Assembly: GCA_002347925.1 (NCBI GenBank) | Contig: DDYL01000005.1 | Span: 1 to 8,317 of the forward strand | Reading direction: 5' to 3' | Length of the DNA: 8,317 bases | Source: Chloroflexi bacterium UBA2235 | GTDB lineage: Bacteria; Chloroflexota; UBA11872; UBA12225 | In this document: piece after piece, positions 1 to 6,107 of the stretch | Layout: each line of letters opens with the position of its first letter | Position numbering within the stretch: position 1 is the first letter of the stretch | The notes under the pieces: generated by a model | Databases searched by the model: none | What the model was told of the DNA's origin: nothing | Seen by the model: the letters and a program-made list of their open reading frames with translations, nothing else | Made by a program: the position numbers and the translations under genes

Positions 1-378
1 CGGCTTGCCTATATCCACGACAGGGTCTCGTTGCTTCTGCGGCACCATAAGCCGTCTGGGGCGGCGGTTGAGAAACTGTTTTTCGGGCGGAATGCCCCGA
101 CCGCGATGGCGGTTGGACAGGCACGTGGAGTCATCCTCCTGGCACTCGCCCAGGCGCGGGTGCCAGTTGTCGAATACACCCCGCTTGAAGTCAAGAGTGC
201 ACTGGCTGGCTTCGGTCGCGCGCCGAAGGCCCAGATGCAACGAATGATCCAGGTCTTGCTTGAACTCGATGCCATTCCTCGCCCGGACGACGCGGCCGAT
301 GGACTGGCCCTTGCACTGACCTACCTGCGCCTCGCGGCCGGTCGCCTTGCGCGTGCCGGTGCGTCGGCGGACATGTAG
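1..378 (+). CDS. ruvC: RuvC Holliday-junction resolvase, 3' part only
   Basis: RuvC is the dimeric, Mg-dependent endonuclease that nicks Holliday junctions symmetrically after RuvAB has moved them. The frame is open from the left edge, so the N-terminus with the first catalytic Asp lies outside; 125 residues are visible. The visible part follows E. coli RuvC from about its residue 45 to the end: the acidic residue of the 'VEKLFFGRN' segment (Glu, codon 70-72), the 'GQARGV' helix, 'VPVVEYTPLEVK', and the C-terminal 'DDAADGLALAL' helix with the last two catalytic Asp residues (codons 289-291 and 298-300). Three of the four metal ligands are therefore intact. The gene stops at TAG, 23 nt before ruvA, which fits one ruvCAB transcription unit. 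An internal ATG exists at codon 37, but homology starts before it, so it is not the real start. Confidence 0.95.
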   Translation, partial: RLAYIHDRVSLLLRHHKPSGAAVEKLFFGRNAPTAMAVGQARGVILLALAQARVPVVEYTPLEVKSALAGFGRAPKAQMQRMIQVLLELDAIPRPDDAADGLALALTYLRLAAGRLARAGASADM

Positions 379-389
379 CTCATCTCCAG

Positions 390-401
390 TACTATCCCGT
401 C
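390..401 (+). promoter_or_regulatory. possible leaderless-type -10 element before ruvA
   Basis: TACTAT lies at 390-395 and is separated from the ruvA ATG by six bases. This is the same geometry as the better-supported promoter before the gene at 3444. The 23-nt ruvC-ruvA gap shows no Shine-Dalgarno sequence, and there is no convincing -35. A weak internal, leaderless promoter is possible, but a chance TAnnnT match is equally plausible. Confidence 0.25.
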
Positions 402-977
402 ATGCTTGTCTCGCTGCGCGGAACCCTCGATCACACCGCACCGGGTATCGCGGTGATCGACGTCGGGGGTGTCGGTTTCCGGGTACTTATCCCAGCATCC
501 ACGGCGGTTGCCCTTCCCGCGGTTGGAGGCACGGCAAAGTTGCTTACCCATCTTGTCGTTCGCGAGGATGCACTGATCCTCTATGGGTTCGCGACGTTGG
601 CCGAGATTGAGCTGTTTGAGCGCTTGCTTGCCGTGAACAAGCTTGGACCTGCGAAGGCGCTTGCCCTTCTATCGGGTTCCACGCCGGCGGCCCTGCGTGC
701 CGACATCGTTCGTGGGAACGCGACTGCACTGATGCGGATTCCCGGTATCGGTCGGACCTTGGCGGCCCAGATCATCCTCGACCTCAAGGAGAAGCTTGGG
801 CCGATCTCAGACGATCCTGAGACGACCGAGGATGCCGATCTCTTGACCTGGCTTCAGGCGATGGGATTCTCGGCGGCGCAGGCACAGGCCGCGGTCAAGC
901 GTTTGCCAGAGGCGACACGGGGCGAGCCGCTTGAGGACCGCGTGCGTGTTGCCCTGTCGATCCTTCGTCCGGATTGA
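402..977 (+). CDS. ruvA: RuvA, Holliday-junction DNA-binding subunit
   Basis: RuvA tetramers clamp the four-way junction and load the RuvB motors. The protein has 191 residues, close to the usual ~200. Domain I (about 1-63) is an OB fold with 'GGVGF' and the acidic-pin pair Glu55-Asp56 in 'VVREDALILYGF', which line up with E. coli numbering. Domain II (about 64-135) carries two helix-hairpin-helix motifs, 'NKLGPAKAL' (79-87) and 'IPGIGRTLAAQ' (113-123). Domain III (about 145-191, 'DLLTWLQAMGFSAAQAQAAV' onward) is the RuvB-binding three-helix domain after an acidic linker. Both hairpins are unusual: the first has Lys-Leu-Gly where Gly-Val-Gly is normal, and the second lacks the usual Lys-Lys-Thr after Pro-Gly-Ile-Gly. 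The ATG at 402 gives 'MLVSLRG', matching the canonical RuvA N-terminus, so the start is secure although no ribosome-binding site is visible. Confidence 0.95.
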   Translation: MLVSLRGTLDHTAPGIAVIDVGGVGFRVLIPASTAVALPAVGGTAKLLTHLVVREDALILYGFATLAEIELFERLLAVNKLGPAKALALLSGSTPAALRADIVRGNATALMRIPGIGRTLAAQIILDLKEKLGPISDDPETTEDADLLTWLQAMGFSAAQAQAAVKRLPEATRGEPLEDRVRVALSILRPD

Positions 978-1159
978 CCCGCAGCCGGTCGTCAGGTCGG
1001 GGCGTGAAATTGCCTGCATTCGACGGCGACACGCTTGACATGCGAACATTTGATCGAGACCGTCCCTTCGCGCACGTTTCCATGGCTAAGTGCCCGGGCA
1101 CTCCCTTTGCACGATTGATTGACGCTCCCTTGCCGATTTTTGTCACGGTGTCACGATGA
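974..1159 (+). CDS. doubtful 61-codon ORF bridging ruvA and ruvB
   Basis: An open frame starting with TTG inside the end of ruvA (TTGA overlap with its stop) runs to a TGA that overlaps the ruvB ATG (ATGA). It thus fills the whole gap in the style of translationally coupled operon genes. Against coding: the start is a weak TTG without a Shine-Dalgarno sequence, the third codon positions are clearly less G/C-rich than in ruvA or ruvB (about 60% by hand count), the product shows no domain, signal or membrane segment that I recognise, and a 14-bp palindrome sits inside. It is listed because of its exact fit, not because I am convinced. Confidence 0.2.
   Translation: MTRSRSSGRGVKLPAFDGDTLDMRTFDRDRPFAHVSMAKCPGTPFARLIDAPLPIFVTVSR
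1089..1102. promoter_or_regulatory. 14-bp perfect palindrome in the ruvA-ruvB gap
   Basis: AGTGCCCGGGCACT is a perfect inverted repeat with no spacer, 53 nt upstream of the ruvB start. As DNA it could bind a dimeric regulator; as RNA it would give only a 5-bp stem with a CCGG loop, and no T-tract follows, so it is not a terminator. It does not match the LexA box at 3420. The function is unknown. Confidence 0.35.
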
Positions 1160-2202
1160 CCGACGAAACCCCTCCCCTGCGGATTGTCAGTGCCACGGGT
1201 GACGATGATGACGATTCGTTGCGTCCGCGACGCCTTGCCGACTATGTCGGTCAGGAGAACATCAAGGACCAGTTGTCCATTGCTATTGCCGCGTCGCGCG
1301 CACGTGGCGATGCGCTTGATCACGTGCTGCTCCATGGGCCGCCGGGTTTGGGAAAGACGACCCTTTCGCGGATCATCGCGGCTGAGCTTGGCGTCCAGAT
1401 CAAGACGACCTCCGGCCCCGCCGTCGAGCATCAAGGTGCCCTTGCAAGTCTCCTGACCCAACTTGGGACGCGTGACGTCGTATTCGTCGATGAGATTCAC
1501 CGCCTGAACCGCCTTGTCGAGGAGTCCCTGTATCCCGCGATGGAGGATTACGTCCTGGACATCGTGTCGGGGCGCGGGGCGATGTCATCGGTGTTGCGGC
1601 TGCCTCTCAAGCGATTCACCCTGATCGGCGCGACGACCCGGGCGGCCCTCTTGACGGCGCCGTTGCGGGACCGGTTCGGCCTCCAGTTTCGGCTGGAGTT
1701 CTACGATCTGGAGTCGATCCGCAAACTGTTGGTCAGGGCGGCCCGGGTGATGAAGATTGCGATTGAGGATCTCGGGGCATCCGAGATTGCACGGCGATCC
1801 CGGCGCACCCCCCGCGTGGCTCTGCGCCTCTTGCGACGGGTGCGCGACTATGCCCAGGTCATGGCCGACGGCGTGATCACATTGAGTGTCGCGCGTGACG
1901 CCCTCGATGCCCTCGGGGTTGATCATGAGGGGCTGGACGATCTGGACCGGCAACTGCTGACGCTTCTTCTGACGAGGTTCAAGGGTGGTCCAGCGGGTCT
2001 GGAGACCTTGGCCGCGACTGTTGGTGAGGAGTCTGACACGCTCCAGGACGTGTACGAGCCCTACCTGATTCAGCAAGGGTATTTGCAGCGTACCCCTCGC
2101 GGTCGCGTAGCGACGGAGATGGCGGCGGCGCATCTGGGAATCCCGTACCCCGGGGCCACAAGTGGCGGAGCCGAGCCACCCGCCCAACCCCGGCTATGGT
2201 GA
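1156..2202 (+). CDS. ruvB: RuvB, Holliday-junction branch-migration ATPase
   Basis: RuvB is the hexameric AAA+ motor that pumps DNA through the RuvA-bound junction. The protein has 348 residues, the normal length. The N-terminal tail carries an Asp run (16-20) before 'LRPRRLADYVGQ'. Walker A is 'GPPGLGKTT' with Lys67; Walker B is 'VVFVDEIHR' with Asp112-Glu113; sensor 1 is 'LIGATTR', followed by the arginine-finger segment 'PLRDRFG'. The sensor-2 segment reads 'RSRRTPRVALRLLRR', with Arg where RuvB proteins normally have Gly in 'RSRGTPR'. The C-terminal winged-helix domain is typical, with 'GGPAGLETLA', 'DVYEPYL' and 'RTPRGR'. The start gives the expected N-terminal length. No Shine-Dalgarno is visible; an 8-bp near-repeat (GTCACGGT/GTCACGAT, 1142-1157) covers the start. 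The end overlaps queA by 7 nt, indicating co-translation. Confidence 0.97.
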   Translation: MTDETPPLRIVSATGDDDDDSLRPRRLADYVGQENIKDQLSIAIAASRARGDALDHVLLHGPPGLGKTTLSRIIAAELGVQIKTTSGPAVEHQGALASLLTQLGTRDVVFVDEIHRLNRLVEESLYPAMEDYVLDIVSGRGAMSSVLRLPLKRFTLIGATTRAALLTAPLRDRFGLQFRLEFYDLESIRKLLVRAARVMKIAIEDLGASEIARRSRRTPRVALRLLRRVRDYAQVMADGVITLSVARDALDALGVDHEGLDDLDRQLLTLLLTRFKGGPAGLETLAATVGEESDTLQDVYEPYLIQQGYLQRTPRGRVATEMAAAHLGIPYPGATSGGAEPPAQPRLW

Positions 2203-3389
2203 CGGACGATCCTTCGGCGTCGCCCCGAGGGTCCGGGCAGGTTGCAAGCCCCGCAACGGCCTTCGACGCTTCTCGCCCGCAGTCGGATCTCCAGACCGAC
2301 GACTTCGACTTCGACTTGCCGGCCGATCTGATCGCGCAGACTCCGCTTGAGCCGCGTGACGCGACTCGACTGCTTGTCGTAGACAAGAGGTCTGGAGCGG
2401 TTACTCATCATTCGTTTCGCGAAATCCCCGCCTTGCTTGATCCGGGCGATGTGCTTGTGGTGAACGATAGCCGGGTTCTTGCCGGTCGCATCCATGCGGT
2501 TCGGGCGACTGGTGGCCGGGTCGAGTTCCTGCTTCTGCGCCCAATTGCCGGTTCCTCATCTGGCGTGTCCGATGGGACCACGACTGGGCGTGAGTTTTCG
2601 GTCTGGTGGGAGTCGCTTGTTCGTCCGGCGAACCGCATTCGTCCCGGCATGCAACTGGTTGTTTCGGGATCGGGGTCGTCCGGTGAAGGTCCGGTCACCG
2701 TCGAGGTGGGGGAACGAACGGCTTCCGGTGGTGTCCTGGTTCGGTTCGATTCGTCGGTGGACCGTGTCCTGCACCGGTTCGGCGAGATGCCTCTGCCGCC
2801 GTACATTCGTACCCGGCTTGCTGATGGGTCGCGGTACCAGACCGTGTATGCCCGGGAGTCGGGATCCGCGGCTGCGCCGACAGCGGGCCTGCACTTCACA
2901 GATGAATTGCTGGGTGCGGTGCGCAACCGGGGGGTGCGGGTTGTTCCGGTCACCCTGCATGTCGGTGCCGATACGTTCCGTCCGGTACGGTCCGACCGTA
3001 TTGCCGACCATGAAATGCATGCGGAGTACGCGATCGTGCCCGACGCCACTGCCATTGCCATCGGCGATGCGAGGCGGAATGGGCATCGGGTGGTCGCCGT
3101 CGGGACCACGGCGGTGCGCACTTTGGAGACGTGGGTTCGTGCCCTCGGTGGCGCCCGGGATAATCTGCCGGAGGCCGGATGGCATGGTTGGACCCGGATC
3201 TTCCTGTATCCGGGGGTCGATTTCCAGGTTGTCGATGCCCTTGTGACCAATTTTCATGTCCCGCGCTCGACGTTGCTGATGCTTGTGTCGGCCTTTGCTG
3301 GGTCAGGCGTGGTTCGCGAGGCGTATGCGACCGCGATTGCGGCGCGGTACCGGTTCTATTCGTTCGGCGACGCGTGCTTCTTCCGGTGA
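2196..3389 (+). CDS. queA: QueA, tRNA S-adenosylmethionine ribosyltransferase-isomerase
   Basis: QueA transfers and isomerises the ribosyl moiety of AdoMet onto preQ1 at position 34 of GUN-anticodon tRNAs, giving epoxyqueuosine. Family landmarks are 'PGDVLVVNDSRVL', 'MPLPPYI', 'YQTVYA', 'AAPTAGLHF', 'VTLHVGADTFRPV', 'VGTTAVRTLE' and 'VDALVTNFHVPRSTLLMLVSAFAG', ending 'RYRFYSFGDACFF'. The length is 397 residues against the usual ~340-350. The excess is a Ser/Pro/Asp-rich N-terminal tail of about 33 residues and an insert at about 118-133 (Ser/Gly/Thr-rich). The tail appears genuine: after ATG 2196 and GTG 2199 there is no other plausible in-frame start before the conserved 'FDFDLP'. The start lies inside the ruvB end (7-nt overlap), so translation is probably coupled. 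The tgt partner is not in the window; tgt often neighbours queA elsewhere. Confidence 0.96.
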   Translation: MVTDDPSASPRGSGQVASPATAFDASRPQSDLQTDDFDFDLPADLIAQTPLEPRDATRLLVVDKRSGAVTHHSFREIPALLDPGDVLVVNDSRVLAGRIHAVRATGGRVEFLLLRPIAGSSSGVSDGTTTGREFSVWWESLVRPANRIRPGMQLVVSGSGSSGEGPVTVEVGERTASGGVLVRFDSSVDRVLHRFGEMPLPPYIRTRLADGSRYQTVYARESGSAAAPTAGLHFTDELLGAVRNRGVRVVPVTLHVGADTFRPVRSDRIADHEMHAEYAIVPDATAIAIGDARRNGHRVVAVGTTAVRTLETWVRALGGARDNLPEAGWHGWTRIFLYPGVDFQVVDALVTNFHVPRSTLLMLVSAFAGSGVVREAYATAIAARYRFYSFGDACFFR

Positions 3390-3405
3390 CCCCCGTGGCA
3401 CGTGG

Positions 3406-3443
3406 TTGGGCATGGTAAAGAACATTTGTTCTATACTTATGAC
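3406..3443 (+). promoter_or_regulatory. SOS-controlled, leaderless-type promoter
   Basis: TATACT (3432-3437) is one base from the consensus -10 and is followed by exactly six bases and then ATG at 3444. Transcription from such an element would begin at or next to the A of the start codon, so the mRNA would have no leader. No Shine-Dalgarno is present. The -35 is weak (TTGGGC at 3406-3411 with a long 20-bp spacer). The operator fills the space just upstream of the -10. Confidence 0.65.
3420..3431. promoter_or_regulatory. LexA/DinR-type SOS operator
   Basis: GAACATTTGTTC is a perfect GAAC-N4-GTTC, the core of the LexA box of Gram-positive bacteria and of Dehalococcoides. It directly abuts the -10 element at 3432-3437, where bound LexA would block RNA polymerase. 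I saw no second copy of GAAC-N4-GTTC in the window. The match is direct; LexA binding is inference from the known motif and from the position. Confidence 0.8.
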
Positions 3444-4634
3444 ATGACCTCCCCGACACCAATGCGACTGGAGGCGGGTGCGAATGACGCGCATCTGGAC
3501 CACGGGCGATGGAATGGGGGGGAAGCCCAGACGGATCAGGGGCAATCTGGTGGGGTGGAGGAGTCTGGCAACCCGCGCGAGGCCTTGGCACGAGTCCTAG
3601 ACGATGTCCGTCAACGGTGGGGGGCATCGAGTCTGGTCTATCTTGAGGCCCGCCAACCGGATGCCGGTACGTCCGTGGCGTCACCGAACCTCCTGCGACC
3701 AACTCCTGGCACCGGCGACACCGCCGATGCACGTTCCGCCCTGCCAGCGTGGTGGCCGGGTGCGACGACCCGAGACGGGCGTGCATTGACCGTGCCTCCC
3801 GTCCTGGAGGTTTCTGGGCAGGTCGGTGGCGGACGCCTGACCTTCGCGCTTGCGTGGGCCGGTGCCTTGCGACCGACCCTTCTGGCGTTGGTCGACATCC
3901 CGGGTGATCACGGAGGCCGGATCTTCCCGCCATCGTTGCAGGTGGCTGGACTTTCCCTGCCCACACAGGTGATCGTCGTGCGACCACCTCCCGGACCGAC
4001 GCCTCGCGAGACGACTCGGGCGGTGCTTGATGCCCTCTTCATCATGCTTCGCAGTGAGGCATTTGATGCAATCGTTTGCCCATTGCCCGAAGGCGCCCGG
4101 GTCGGTCTTGCGGCTGCCAGCACCATCGCCTCCCTGACGGCACGTACTGGCACCGCTCTCCTGGTCCTTGCCGGACCTGGGCGTGCCCACGGACGGACGT
4201 CATCGCGGACTGGCGACTTCACGGCACGGACTGGTGTCCTCGGGCCGGCGGCAAGTTACCGGCTGGTTCTCGAAGATCACCATTGGGAGTGGCGCGACGG
4301 TGAGATTGGTGGTCTGACCCTGCGCGTGCAGACCCTCCGCGCGCGTGGCGCCCCATCGGCGACCAATGCACCGGATCTTGCCCGGCCGTCCGGCGGTGAT
4401 GCGCGAGTGGATCAGGGGCGAGGAGGAGGGGTTGGGGCCGAGGATCCGTTGGCGATCCACACCCTCGCCTTCCGCCTGCATCGTCCCGCGCGTGATGGTG
4501 CCCTTCCCGGTGGCGGTGGGATTGTCTCGGGAGCGTGGATCCTGCAGTCGGCGATGCCCGCTACGGACCTGCCGGGCCGGGTTCGTGCCACGCCGCCGGT
4601 GACCGGTACTCCCGGACGAGTCGCCGTCGGATAG
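3444..4634 (+). CDS. SOS-regulated RecA/ImuA-like protein with degenerate ATPase motifs
   Basis: The protein has 396 residues. The centre (about 115-310) reads like the RecA fold of the RecA/ImuA/SulA superfamily. A beta strand runs into a P-loop-like 'VSGQVGGGRLTF' (124-134), where Lys is replaced by Arg and the next Ser/Thr by Leu. 'LSLPTQVIVVRPP' (170-182) corresponds to the RecA segment before the central helix. The helix 'AVLDALFIMLRSEAFDAIVCPLP' region (193-215) lacks the Walker B Asp. It is followed by a helix and the strand 'ALLVLAG', then 'ASYRLVLE' and 'GLTLRVQTLRARG', like the C-terminal strands of ImuA. The N-terminal 43 residues and the C-terminal ~80 are Gly/Pro-rich and probably disordered. 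ATP hydrolysis looks unlikely. ImuA proteins work with ImuB and DnaE2 in SOS mutagenesis; neither lies next to this gene, so a SulA-like division-inhibitor role is an alternative. A GTG start at 3402 was rejected because the promoter lies after it. Confidence 0.55.
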   Translation: MTSPTPMRLEAGANDAHLDHGRWNGGEAQTDQGQSGGVEESGNPREALARVLDDVRQRWGASSLVYLEARQPDAGTSVASPNLLRPTPGTGDTADARSALPAWWPGATTRDGRALTVPPVLEVSGQVGGGRLTFALAWAGALRPTLLALVDIPGDHGGRIFPPSLQVAGLSLPTQVIVVRPPPGPTPRETTRAVLDALFIMLRSEAFDAIVCPLPEGARVGLAAASTIASLTARTGTALLVLAGPGRAHGRTSSRTGDFTARTGVLGPAASYRLVLEDHHWEWRDGEIGGLTLRVQTLRARGAPSATNAPDLARPSGGDARVDQGRGGGVGAEDPLAIHTLAFRLHRPARDGALPGGGGIVSGAWILQSAMPATDLPGRVRATPPVTGTPGRVAVG

Positions 4635-4679
4635 GCACTGATCTCGACACGTCGTCCCCGACATCGCACAACACCGCCG

Positions 4680-4716
4680 AAAAACCGTGATGGCCCGACT
4701 GCCAGCGGGCCACCAC
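4680..4716 (-). terminator. rho-independent terminator of htrA
   Basis: GTGATGGCCCG (4687-4697) pairs with CGGGCCACCAC (4706-4716) around an 8-nt loop: 11 positions with one A-C mismatch. On the minus strand the stem is followed after two G's by TTTTT (complement of 4680-4684), the layout of an intrinsic terminator 26 nt past the htrA stop. On the plus strand no T-tract follows, so termination of the convergent SOS gene by this hairpin is less certain. Confidence 0.75.
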
Positions 4717-4741
4717 GCAGAAAGACATCGTCGGAAACCAA

Positions 4742-5983
4742 CTACGAGGAAGAGGTCGGCCATGCCTGCAGGGTCACCGCCACATCCTTGCGATCGCCCC
4801 CACGCCAGATAGTGACGGTGACGACGTCGCCCGGGTTCTTCTGTTCAAGGTACGCCGAGAGTTCGGCAACGCGCATCACCGGACGTCCGTCGATGGCCAC
4901 GATGACATCACCCCGAGGGGTGCCATCCGGGGCGGCCGAACCACGCAATCCGGCCTTCGCCGCCGGGCCACTTGGCACCACCTGCGAGAGTGCAAGGCCG
5001 GAACGGACCTCCTCGGGAAGGCCGAGTGTCGCCGCCAGCTCCGGAGTGAGCGTGCCGATGCTGACCCCGAGCCAGGCGTGTTCGACCGGTTTGCCAGCAC
5101 GCACTTGTGTCAGCACCATGCGCGCCCGGTTGATCGGTACGGCAAACCCGATGCCCACGCTGCCCCGAACTGGACTTTCGATCGACGTCGTGATCCCGAT
5201 CACTTCGCCGGCGGCATTGAACAGTGGCCCGCCAGAGTTTCCCGGATTGATCGGCGCATCGGTCTGGATCAAGCCACGCGCCGGGCGACCACCAGGAGTG
5301 GTCCCGAATTCACGACCGACAGCACTGATGATCCCAGCGGTGACGGTGTGATCGAGGCCGAATGGCGTCCCGATGGCAATGGCCATCTGGCCCGGCTGCA
5401 CCGCGTCCGAATCGCCAAGGGTGGCAATCCCCGTCCGATCAGTCGGGATGTTTGCACGAAGCACTGCCAAGTCGCTGCCGGGATCGGTGCCGATCACCTT
5501 GGCTTCCAGACGGGTGCCATCAAAAAGAACCACGGTCAACCTGTCGGCACCGCTGACGACGTGGAAATTGGTGAAGATCGTGCCATCTCCGGCGACGATG
5601 AACCCGGTGCCCTCACCCGTCGGCACCGAATCTGATCCGGGAACCGCGCCCGGAGCCGTGCGCTGCCTGGCAGCGGTTGCGGTCTGCACGGCAACGACCG
5701 ATCCGCTGACCGCTTGGTAGAGGGCAGTGATGTCGGTATCGGACTGTGCGGGAAGCCTCGCCGACACGGTTGGCCCGGCGTGAGCCACGCTTGGTCCTCC
5801 GGCAAGCCTAGCCGCGGTAATGGCGCTTCCGGCAATGCCCCCGACCGCACCTGAAGCGACTAGGGCAGCAACCGTGCCGCCCCGGAATAGTGACCGCCGA
5901 CTGAAGCCCTCACGAGGTGGTTCAGGTGGAACGTTGGGGGCACTCCACGACTGGGCGGACGCATTAGTCTCTTCGATGTTCAT
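4742..5983 (-). CDS. HtrA/DegP-family serine protease with Tat-like signal and one PDZ domain
   Basis: This is a trypsin-fold envelope protease of the HtrA family, which degrades or refolds misfolded exported proteins; 413 residues. Order: a cytoplasmic tail rich in Pro and Ser; a twin-arginine-like motif 'SRRSLFR' (28-34); a hydrophobic, Ala/Gly-rich segment (about 36-58); a possible 'AHA' cleavage site (67-69); the protease domain with catalytic His141 ('TNFHVV'), Asp171 ('SDLAVL') and Ser250 ('GNSGGP'); one PDZ domain (about 302-408). All catalytic residues are intact. The chosen ATG has GAGG seven bases upstream (plus-strand 5991-5994). The longer frame reaching 6064 would place that ribosome-binding site inside the gene. 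The gene follows the permease on the same strand after 230 nt and probably has its own promoter. It could be a Sec-exported or membrane-anchored form if the Arg pair is incidental. Confidence 0.93.
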   Translation of the reverse strand: MNIEETNASAQSWSAPNVPPEPPREGFSRRSLFRGGTVAALVASGAVGGIAGSAITAARLAGGPSVAHAGPTVSARLPAQSDTDITALYQAVSGSVVAVQTATAARQRTAPGAVPGSDSVPTGEGTGFIVAGDGTIFTNFHVVSGADRLTVVLFDGTRLEAKVIGTDPGSDLAVLRANIPTDRTGIATLGDSDAVQPGQMAIAIGTPFGLDHTVTAGIISAVGREFGTTPGGRPARGLIQTDAPINPGNSGGPLFNAAGEVIGITTSIESPVRGSVGIGFAVPINRARMVLTQVRAGKPVEHAWLGVSIGTLTPELAATLGLPEEVRSGLALSQVVPSGPAAKAGLRGSAAPDGTPRGDVIVAIDGRPVMRVAELSAYLEQKNPGDVVTVTIWRGGDRKDVAVTLQAWPTSSS

Positions 5984-5990
5984 CACACAA

Positions 5991-5994
5991 CCTC
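5991..5994 (-). promoter_or_regulatory. ribosome-binding site deciding the htrA start
   Basis: On the minus strand GAGG is followed by seven bases and then the ATG at 5983. This is the only clear Shine-Dalgarno sequence near a start in the window, and it favours this ATG over the upstream in-frame ATGs. Confidence 0.7.
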
Positions 5995-6107
5995 GGTTCA
6001 TGGATCGTGGAGATATCGGACGACCCTCGCAAGGCGATTGCCGGTCAGGCCCCACATCCCACACTGGATGCTTCTAGCCTAGGCCTCAATCCACAGGAGA
6101 ACCTCAA

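Noticed and set aside
1035..1040. TTGACA as a -35 for an internal ruvB promoter
   Set aside because: No acceptable -10 lies 16-18 bases downstream; GACCGT is found there.
895..1500. 201-codon minus-strand frame covering the ruvA-ruvB gap
   Set aside because: Mostly antisense to conserved parts of ruvA and ruvB, with no recognisable domain.
2408..3250. 280-codon minus-strand frame inside queA
   Set aside because: Antisense to a clear QueA; composition is typical of a high-G+C shadow frame and no motif is recognisable.
3402..3443. GTG at 3402 as start of the SOS gene
   Set aside because: It would place the -10 and LexA operator inside the coding region and lacks a ribosome-binding site; ATG 3444 fits the promoter.
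2950..3987. 345-codon open frame on the minus strand across the end of queA and the SOS gene
   Set aside because: It is an Arg/Pro/His-rich shadow of well-supported plus-strand genes, and it runs through the LexA box and promoter.
5984..6064. 27-codon upstream extension of htrA
   Set aside because: The GAGG ribosome-binding site for ATG 5983 lies within it, and the extra residues resemble nothing in the family.
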